A stretch of 10,856 nucleotides of DNA from an uncultured Solirubrobacterales bacterium (GTDB taxonomy: Bacteria > Actinomycetota > Thermoleophilia > Solirubrobacterales > 70-9): positions 1 through 10,856 of the forward strand of contig CALEMO010000045.1 in NCBI GenBank assembly GCA_937910825.1, in the 5' to 3' direction. Position numbers and translations under genes: made by a program. The notes under the pieces were generated by a model, which was not told the origin of the DNA, ran no database searches, and worked only from the letters and a program-made list of their open reading frames with translations. Below, in pieces: positions 5,896 to 10,856 of the stretch (within the stretch, counting starts at the first letter, position 1; each line of letters begins with the position of its first letter).

Positions 5896-7152
5896 TCAGG
5901 CGGGCGGCAAGTCTTCGAAATCGGCGAGAACCTTTTCGAAGATCGCGAGCGCCTTGTCGAGCTGGTGCTTTTCATGGGTCGCCATCAGACTGGTCCTGAG
6001 CAGGGCTGCTCCCGGCGGCACGGCAGGATGGATCGCCACGTTCGTATAGACGCCGGCCGTGAAGAGGGCCTTCCAAAGGAGGATCGCCTTCCAGTCGTCG
6101 CCGATCACTACTGGCACCACGGGTGTGGTGGCGACGGATCCGTCGGGCATCAGCCCGGGCTCGATCACCTTCAACCCGATCGACTTGAGCCCTTCGCGAA
6201 GGTAGTCCGCGTTGTCGAGCAGGCGTGCGTAAAGAGCGGGACCTTCGGCCTGGCAGATCTTCACGGCCTCCAGAGCCGCACCGACCGATGCCGGCACGCC
6301 GGAGGCGCTGAAGATGAAAGACCGCGAACTGATCCGCAGAAATTCGACTACTTCCGAACTGCCGGCGATGAACCCGCCACAGGATGCGAGGCTCTTGGAG
6401 AAGGTGCCCATGCGCAGGTCGACCTGATCTTCCAGCCCGAAGAGTTCCGTCGCACCGGCACCGCGCTGGCCGAGCACCCCGACACCATGCGCTTCGTCGA
6501 CCATCAGCCGCGCCCCGTAGTGGCTGGATAGCTCGCTCACCCGCGGAAGGTCACAGAGATCACCCTCCATCGAATACACACCGTCAACCACGACCAGGAC
6601 ACCACCGCCGTCGCCGCCCGCCCGCTTGAGCATCTTCTCCAGCTTGTCTGTCTGGTTGTGGCGGAACGGCCGCAGCTTCGCCCCTGAAAGCTTGCAGCCG
6701 TCGAGAATCGAAGCGTGATCGCCCGAGTCGGCGATCACCGTGTCCTCGGGCCCGAGAATCGCCTGGAGGCAGCCGACGTTCGACTGGTAGCCGGTGGAAA
6801 AGACGATCGCATCCTCGGTATTCATGAAGCTGGCGAGGCGTTCTTCGAGCTCGACGTGAAGCGGAGTGGTGCCATTGAGCAGCCTTGATCCGGTGACTCC
6901 GGTCCCGTAGCTGTCAAGTGCATCCCGAGCCGCCTGCTTGACCCGCTGGTCGCCGGTCAGGCCGAGGTAGTTGTTCGACCCGAGCATGATCGTCTCGCGG
7001 CCTTCCATCTCGACCACCGGACCGGCCTGCGAGGTGAGCAGGCGGAAATAGGGGTTGAGGTCGGCTTCGTTAGCCGCCTTGAGGATTTCACGCCGCTCGT
7101 GGTTGTGGACCTTTTCGAAGAGGTCGATCGGGGCGGTTGTGCTCTGGCTCAT
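5896..7152 (-). CDS. PLP-dependent alpha-oxoamine synthase, serine palmitoyltransferase-like
   Basis: A fold-type I PLP enzyme of 418 residues, full length for the family that joins an amino acid to an acyl thioester with loss of CO2 (serine palmitoyltransferase, KBL, BioF, ALA synthase). Key features are the substrate-loop start MLGSNNYLGL (56-65), YGTGVTGSRLLNGT (82-95), the PLP-stacking His146 in DHASILDG, DEAHGVGVLG (219-228) with Asp219 and His222, and the Schiff-base Lys253 in GTFSKSLASCGGFIAG (249-264). The block from GTFSKS through SRSFIFSASGVPAS (276-289), and PPGAALLRTS (379-388), resemble bacterial serine palmitoyltransferases more than KBL or BioF. A role in making a sphingoid-type base is therefore plausible, but other acyl or amino acid substrates cannot be excluded. 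The ATG at 7152 has no SD. The gene is divergent from the ABC exporter and lies upstream of the mIHF gene on the same strand. Confidence 0.93.
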   Translation of the reverse strand: MSQSTTAPIDLFEKVHNHERREILKAANEADLNPYFRLLTSQAGPVVEMEGRETIMLGSNNYLGLTGDQRVKQAARDALDSYGTGVTGSRLLNGTTPLHVELEERLASFMNTEDAIVFSTGYQSNVGCLQAILGPEDTVIADSGDHASILDGCKLSGAKLRPFRHNQTDKLEKMLKRAGGDGGGVLVVVDGVYSMEGDLCDLPRVSELSSHYGARLMVDEAHGVGVLGQRGAGATELFGLEDQVDLRMGTFSKSLASCGGFIAGSSEVVEFLRISSRSFIFSASGVPASVGAALEAVKICQAEGPALYARLLDNADYLREGLKSIGLKVIEPGLMPDGSVATTPVVPVVIGDDWKAILLWKALFTAGVYTNVAIHPAVPPGAALLRTSLMATHEKHQLDKALAIFEKVLADFEDLPPA

Positions 7153-7206
7153 ACAAACAGTCTGACAAAAGCGGGCACTTCCATGGGTCGATCAGCCCTG
7201 GTTTCG

Positions 7207-7214
7207 TCTATACA
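7207..7214. promoter_or_regulatory. Overlapping divergent -10-like elements
   Basis: The 71-base gap between the divergent synthase and exporter genes contains TCTATACA. Read on the plus strand TATACA (7209-7214) is a -10-like hexamer whose start point would fall at about 7220-7222, almost on the exporter start codon, so a leaderless mRNA is possible. Read on the minus strand TATAGA (7212-7207) would serve the synthase with a leader of about 48 bases. No convincing -35 is seen for either direction. Confidence 0.3.
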
Positions 7215-7223
7215 TGAGCTTTG

Positions 7224-8246
7224 ATGAGCAATAAAGGCGCTGGTTCAAAGGAAAACGGGATCGAGGTTGAAGGCCTCGTCCGGGAATTCAAGAATGGTCC
7301 GAGGGCTGTCGACGGTATTGATCTCGTAGTCGAACCGGGTGAGATCTACGGTTTTCTGGGACCGAACGGGGCCGGAAAATCGACCACGGTTCACATGCTG
7401 ACCACGCTGCTGCCGCCGACCGCCGGCAGCGCCCGGGTTGCCGGGCTCGATGTGGCGACCCAGGGTCCGCAGGTCCGCGAGGTGATCGGGGCTGCGCTCC
7501 AGGAAGCGGCGCTCGACCCGCATCTGACAGCGCGTGAACACATGAAACTGCAGACTTCCCTTCACGGCATGGACCGGGCCGAGCGGCACCAGCGCGGCGA
7601 GGAGTTGATCGAGCGTGTAGGCCTCACCGAGGCAGCTGAACGCCGGGTGGGTGACTTCTCAGGGGGGATGAAGCGGCGGCTGGACCTCGCCCTCGCCCTG
7701 GTACATCGTCCGAGAGTGCTTTTCCTCGACGAGCCGACCACCGGACTCGATCCGCAGAGCCGCGCGTCGCTCTGGTCTGAGGTGACCAGGCTTTCGAGCG
7801 AAGACGGAGTCACCGTATTTCTGACCACCCAGTACCTGGAAGAGGCCGATCAGCTTGCCAACCGGGTGGGCATTATCGACGACGGACGCATCGCTGCGGA
7901 AGGCACCCCGGCCGAGCTGAAAGCGGCGATCGGCAGGCCCAGCGTTGAAGTCACGCCATCTGACGGCGCCCGCATAGCTGACGCGCAGGGGATTCTGGCC
8001 GACTTCGGAGCGCCGGTTCCGGCGTCGGGCGAAACGATCGGGATCCGCCTCAATGCAGGCATCGACGGCTTGGTCGGCATAGTCAGGGCATTTGATACGG
8101 CCGACATCGAGCTGGCGAGCCTGGTCCTCAACGAACCCACTCTCGACGACGTATTCCTTGCCAAGACGGGTCACCATCTCGAGGGAGCCTCGGAAAGCGA
8201 AAGCGCTGAGATGCCCCTGCCAGAAACCCAGAACAGCCGCGCGTGA
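7224..8246 (+). CDS. DrrA-type ABC exporter ATPase
   Basis: The 340-residue cytoplasmic ATPase has Walker A GPNGAGKST (46-54), Q-loop Gln93, signature FSGGMKRRLDLA (145-156) and Walker B VLFLDE (165-170). The switch position is TTQYLEEADQLANRV, where Gln203 replaces the common H-loop His, a change also typical of the daunorubicin-resistance DrrA family. The C-terminal domain ends with the conserved VLNEPTLDDVFLAKTG (301-316) and then a Ser/Glu-rich tail. DrrA proteins energise export of hydrophobic compounds, from drugs to mycobacterial wax lipids. I chose ATG 7224 over the TTG at 7221; neither has a clear SD, and the transcript may be leaderless. The stop overlaps the GTG of the first permease. 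The substrate is unknown; the adjacent synthase makes a lipid cargo possible. Confidence 0.95.
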   Translation: MSNKGAGSKENGIEVEGLVREFKNGPRAVDGIDLVVEPGEIYGFLGPNGAGKSTTVHMLTTLLPPTAGSARVAGLDVATQGPQVREVIGAALQEAALDPHLTAREHMKLQTSLHGMDRAERHQRGEELIERVGLTEAAERRVGDFSGGMKRRLDLALALVHRPRVLFLDEPTTGLDPQSRASLWSEVTRLSSEDGVTVFLTTQYLEEADQLANRVGIIDDGRIAAEGTPAELKAAIGRPSVEVTPSDGARIADAQGILADFGAPVPASGETIGIRLNAGIDGLVGIVRAFDTADIELASLVLNEPTLDDVFLAKTGHHLEGASESESAEMPLPETQNSRA

Positions 8247-9052
8247 GCACCGCGGTCGCGACCGCCGGCACTGCTGGCGGTTCAATCCTTTCCGTTCAGG
8301 TTGCGGCGATGGCCGCCCGCTCCGTTGTCCGGCTGCTGCGCCAGCCGGCAGCGATCATCCCCAGTGTCATCTTTCCGCTCTTCCTGCTCGGGGTGAATGT
8401 CGGCGGCCTCAATTCGGCAACCCAGATTCCGGGTTTTCCGACCGATTCCTACATAACCTTTGCGCTCGGTTTCACCTTCATCCAGGCCGCCATCTTTTCG
8501 ACCATGAACGCCGGGCAGGGCCTCGCGCAGGACATCGAGAACGGATTCTTCAGCCGCCTGCTGCTGACCCCGATGAGGCCGACCGCGTTGATGGCCGGCC
8601 AGCTCGCCGGACTGGTTCTGCTCGGACAGTTCCAGGCGCTGCTCTACCTTGCCGTGGGGCTTGCCGCCGGAGCAGACTTCGCCGCCGGCGTCGGTGGGTA
8701 TTTCGTGCTTGCCGCGCTGGTTTCGATCATTTCGGTCGGCTTCGGCGGAATCGGCCTGATCATGGCTATCCGCACCGGTTCGGGTGAAGCGGTGCAGGGC
8801 ATGTTCCCCCTGATGTTCGTCCTGCTTTTCTTCAGCTCGATGGCCATGCCCCGAGATCTGATCGAGCAGGACTGGTACCGGACGATCGCCACGATCAACC
8901 CGATCAGCTACCTGATCGAGGCGATCCGCAGCCTGATGATCACTGGCTGGGATCCAGAGGCGCTGGCGCTGGGCTTCGGCATAGCCATCGTCCTGGCGAT
9001 CGCTTCGATCAGCCTGGCGGCGGCTTCGCTAAAAGGCAGGATGCTGAAGTGA
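8243..9052 (+). CDS. ABC-2 type (DrrB-like) permease, first subunit
   Basis: The 269-residue membrane protein has six likely membrane segments (about 37-54, 70-90, 120-142, 153-176, 185-200 and 241-262). Between the second and third is the ABC-2 signature region, DIENGFFSRLLLTP followed by MRPTALMAGQL (97-121), and before the last segment is INPISYLIEAIRSLM (218-232), typical of DrrB-like exporters. The GTG start overlaps the ATPase stop in GTGA and lacks its own SD, indicating translational coupling. It would form the membrane channel with the next gene product and the upstream ATPase. Confidence 0.93.
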   Translation: MSTAVATAGTAGGSILSVQVAAMAARSVVRLLRQPAAIIPSVIFPLFLLGVNVGGLNSATQIPGFPTDSYITFALGFTFIQAAIFSTMNAGQGLAQDIENGFFSRLLLTPMRPTALMAGQLAGLVLLGQFQALLYLAVGLAAGADFAAGVGGYFVLAALVSIISVGFGGIGLIMAIRTGSGEAVQGMFPLMFVLLFFSSMAMPRDLIEQDWYRTIATINPISYLIEAIRSLMITGWDPEALALGFGIAIVLAIASISLAAASLKGRMLK

Positions 9053-9819
9053 TCCGGCCCTACTTTTCTTCGGCCTGGGCGGTCGCCTGGCGCTACCTGC
9101 ACAACCTCTATACGAAGCCGGCGGTTTTCATTCCGTCGCTTCTGTTCCCGCTCTTTTTCCTGGCTGCTTTCGCGGGCGGGCTCTCGGTCGTCGGGAAAGC
9201 GCCTGGCTTCGGCTACTACGACTTCACCGCCTTCCAGTTCTGCTTCGTCCTGATCCAGGCCTCGACCCTGGCCGGCGTCTTCGCCGGTTTCTCGATCGCA
9301 GCGGATTTCGAGCAGGGGATGGGACGTCGGATGATGCTCGCGACTATCCACCGCAGCTCGATCGTCGTCGGCTTCGCGATCGGAGCAGCCTCACGCCTGC
9401 TGCTCACCTGGGTGGTGGTGACCGGGGTCGCCCTGCTCGGCGGCATGTCGGTCGCCGGAAGTGGCATCAACCTGGCCGGCATGTTCAGCCTCGCCCTGCT
9501 GGGCAACATCGCCGCCCTGCTCTTTTCGGCCGGCATCGCCCTGCGCTTCCGCTCGCTTCAGGCCGGGCCACTGATGCAGATGCCGGTTTTCATCATCCTC
9601 TTCCTGGCGCCTGTTTACGTGCCGCAGAACCTGCTTACCGGCTGGATCGAACCAGCCGCATCAGTCAATCCCGTAACCGCCCTGCTGAACGCGGCCCGCA
9701 GCCTGATGGCTGGCGAGCCGACCGGCCTGCTGGCGGCCTATGGCGTGGCGGCCGGCATGATCCTCGTGATGGCCGTCTGGGCGATCAAGGGCCTGAGGAG
9801 CGCCGAGACAGCGGGTTAG
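9049..9819 (+). CDS. ABC-2 type permease, second subunit
   Basis: The 256-residue membrane protein has six likely membrane segments (about 26-44, 58-84, 107-132, 142-165, 174-191 and 225-247). It retains the shape of ABC-2 permeases, with ADFEQGMGRRMMLATIHRSS (85-104) in the position of the signature loop and VNPVTALLNAARSLM (206-220) before the last segment. It is related to the upstream permease but clearly divergent, so the transporter is probably a heterodimer, as in DrrABC. The GTG start overlaps the upstream stop in GTGA. The TAG stop overlaps the stop of the convergent TetR gene by 4 bases, and no terminator separates them. Confidence 0.93.
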   Translation: MIRPYFSSAWAVAWRYLHNLYTKPAVFIPSLLFPLFFLAAFAGGLSVVGKAPGFGYYDFTAFQFCFVLIQASTLAGVFAGFSIAADFEQGMGRRMMLATIHRSSIVVGFAIGAASRLLLTWVVVTGVALLGGMSVAGSGINLAGMFSLALLGNIAALLFSAGIALRFRSLQAGPLMQMPVFIILFLAPVYVPQNLLTGWIEPAASVNPVTALLNAARSLMAGEPTGLLAAYGVAAGMILVMAVWAIKGLRSAETAG

Positions 9820-10421
9820 CCTGGCGGCCGGGCCTTCAGGCCCTCGAGCAGGCTGATCAGTGGCCCTTCGACTTCGACACGGGTGGCCGCCGGGTCCTCG
9901 GAGTTGGCGATCATCATCCCCGCCTCGATCATCGCACCGAGCAGAAGATGGGCCAGGGGCAGCACCGGCTGCCGCGGGAAAGTGCCGTCTTCCATACCGG
10001 CCTCCAGCGCAGCCATGACCAGGCCAAGGCTGTAGCGAATGTCGATTTCGCGCCATTTCTGCCAGCCGAGCGCTGACGGTGCGTCAACCATTCCGATCCT
10101 CGAAATCTCCGGGTCGGTGCATACGTCGAGAAAGGCGAGTGTGCCGGTGTGCAGTACGTCGGTCGCGTCTTGCGCGTCGGCCATGCGCTCGGCGATCTCG
10201 GCGATCACTTCGGCCTCGACTTCTTCGAAGACCTGCTCGAAGAGGTTCTTCTTGCCGTCGAAGTGGTGGTAGAGCGCACCTCGGGTGACGCCCGCCCGGC
10301 GCACTATCTCTTCTGCGCTGGTGCCGGCATATCCGCGCTCGGCGAAAAGTGTCCGGGCAACCTCGACCAGCCTGGCTCTGGTCTGCTCACCCTGTTCGAT
10401 CTTCCCGGTAGCGGCTTTCAA
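9816..10421 (-). CDS. TetR/AcrR-family transcriptional repressor
   Basis: The 201-residue product has an N-terminal TetR DNA-binding domain: ARLVEVARTLFAERGYAGTS (16-35), then helix-turn-helix EEIVRRAGVTRGALYHHF (37-54) and GKKNLFEQVF. The ligand-binding part contains LGWQKWREID (118-127) and PLAHLLLGAMIEAGMMIA (155-172), patterns found in a common actinobacterial TetR group. The TTG start at 10421 is supported by AGGA at 10430-10433, with an 8-base spacer. A perfect palindrome 25 bases upstream is the likely operator, so it probably represses itself and the divergent hydrolase. It is convergent with the ABC exporter and may or may not control it. The inducer is unknown. Confidence 0.94.
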   Translation of the reverse strand: MKAATGKIEQGEQTRARLVEVARTLFAERGYAGTSAEEIVRRAGVTRGALYHHFDGKKNLFEQVFEEVEAEVIAEIAERMADAQDATDVLHTGTLAFLDVCTDPEISRIGMVDAPSALGWQKWREIDIRYSLGLVMAALEAGMEDGTFPRQPVLPLAHLLLGAMIEAGMMIANSEDPAATRVEVEGPLISLLEGLKARPPG

Positions 10422-10445
10422 CCAGACGATCCTAGCGTCGAATAG

Positions 10446-10466
10446 ACATACATACTGTATGTATGT
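10446..10466. promoter_or_regulatory. Perfect inverted repeat, likely TetR operator
   Basis: Arms ACATACATAC (10446-10455) and GTATGTATGT (10457-10466) are exact reverse complements around one central T (10456). The site lies 24 bases from the TetR start codon and 38 bases from the hydrolase start codon. The arms resemble operators of AcrR-like TetR proteins, which carry TACATACA/TGTATGTA half-sites. A -10-like TATGTT (10462-10467) for the hydrolase overlaps the right arm, so binding would block transcription. Confidence 0.85.
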
Positions 10467-10504
10467 TACCGTAAAACGAAGCGAACAGGAAACGGAGAGC
10501 CCTC

Positions 10505-10856
10505 ATGGCGACAGAAGAAACAGATCCCTCAGCATGGCGAGACCCCGTACTTGGACCGGCCAGAAAGCTTGACCTGCCGGGCGGCAGCATCCTCTGCCAC
10601 GACGTCGGTTCGGGCCCGGTGATCGTCTTCCTACATGGCCTGCTGGTGAATGCAAATCTCTGGAGAAAGCTCGTCGCGCTGCTCAAGGATGACTTCCGCT
10701 GTGTAGTGCCTGACCTTCCGATCGGCAGCCATCTGCTGCCGCTTCCCGATGACGCCGGCAACGGCCCGCACTCGGTCGCCGAGCTGGCTGCCGACCTGAT
10801 CGAGCAACTCGACCTTGAGGACGTCACAATCGTCGGCAACGATTCCGGAGGTGCCA
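10505..10856 (+). CDS. Alpha/beta hydrolase with Asp nucleophile elbow (3' partial)
   Basis: The frame is open from ATG 10505 to the window end (117 residues seen; the family is usually about 280-300). GGAGAG at 10494-10499 is a suitable SD. The start of an alpha/beta hydrolase fold is clear: the strand GPVIVFLHG with the oxyanion-hole His44-Gly45, then NLWRKLVALL, CVVPDLP (66-72), SVAELAADLIEQLDL (90-104) and VTIVGNDSGGA (107-117). The nucleophile elbow reads G-N-D-S-G-G, placing Asp113, not Ser, in the catalytic position, as in haloalkane dehalogenases and epoxide hydrolases. The exact reaction cannot be set, because the cap domain, the acid and the His are outside the window. Divergent from TetR with a shared operator, so it is probably induced by a ligand of that repressor. 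Confidence 0.9.
   Translation, partial: MATEETDPSAWRDPVLGPARKLDLPGGSILCHDVGSGPVIVFLHGLLVNANLWRKLVALLKDDFRCVVPDLPIGSHLLPLPDDAGNGPHSVAELAADLIEQLDLEDVTIVGNDSGGA

Noticed and set aside
5965..6531. A plus-strand open frame opposite the alpha-oxoamine synthase
   Set aside because: The minus strand encodes a full-length PLP enzyme with its catalytic lysine; the plus frame is a shadow.
7221..7223. TTG as start of the DrrA-type ATPase, one codon before ATG
   Set aside because: ATG at 7224 is the stronger codon and no SD favours the TTG; the difference is a single residue.
7659..8285. A 208-codon minus-strand open frame opposite the DrrA-type ATPase and the start of the first permease
   Set aside because: It is antisense to motif-complete genes and has no domain or ribosome binding site that I can support.
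10446..10466. The palindrome as a LexA box or a transcription terminator
   Set aside because: It lacks the GAAC/GTTC core of actinobacterial LexA sites, has a 1-base spacer too tight for an RNA loop, and lies between divergent starts rather than after a gene.

Overview
The window looks like chromosomal DNA from a high-GC actinobacterium, possibly of the Thermoleophilia/Solirubrobacterales type. The evidence is strong G/C preference at third codon positions, many GTG and TTG starts with 4-base start/stop overlaps, an actinobacterial-type integration host factor (mIHF), a DrrA-type ABC exporter, and an MlaE/MlaF pair joined to an MMPL transporter. The lineage is an inference; no rRNA or other marker is present. 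No tRNA, rRNA, CRISPR array, insertion sequence or prophage gene was found.

Layout. (1) Positions 1-5270, plus strand, form one tightly packed operon: the 3' part of an MlaE/YrbE lipid-transporter permease, an MlaF-type ATPase with a long acidic N-terminal extension, an 827-residue MMPL/RND (HAE3-like) transporter, a membrane-anchored thioredoxin-fold protein without a CXXC motif, and a small multi-pass membrane protein of unknown function. (2) Positions 5271-5895 are a less GC-biased stretch with a minus-strand mIHF-family gene, a plausible sigma70-type promoter and a long, possibly folded leader. (3) Positions 5896-7152, minus strand, encode a PLP-dependent alpha-oxoamine synthase that most resembles bacterial serine palmitoyltransferases. 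(4) Divergent from it, positions 7224-9819 encode a DrrA-type ATPase followed by two different ABC-2 permeases, each overlapping its upstream neighbour by 4 bases. (5) Convergent with these, positions 9816-10421 encode a TetR repressor. Its divergent partner, from 10505 and running off the window, is an alpha/beta hydrolase with an Asp in the nucleophile position. A perfect 10+1+10 inverted repeat between them (10446-10466) is very probably the TetR operator.

How the genes may work together. Much of the window concerns the cell envelope and lipids. The first operon combines a lipid-handling ABC transporter of the Mla/Mce class with an MMPL pump and a redox-type accessory protein. The second cluster pairs a possible sphingoid-base-forming enzyme with a DrrABC-like exporter, an arrangement reminiscent of mycobacterial lipid export by DrrABC. 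The TetR-hydrolase pair looks like a self-contained detoxification or catabolic switch. These functional links are inferred from gene order only.
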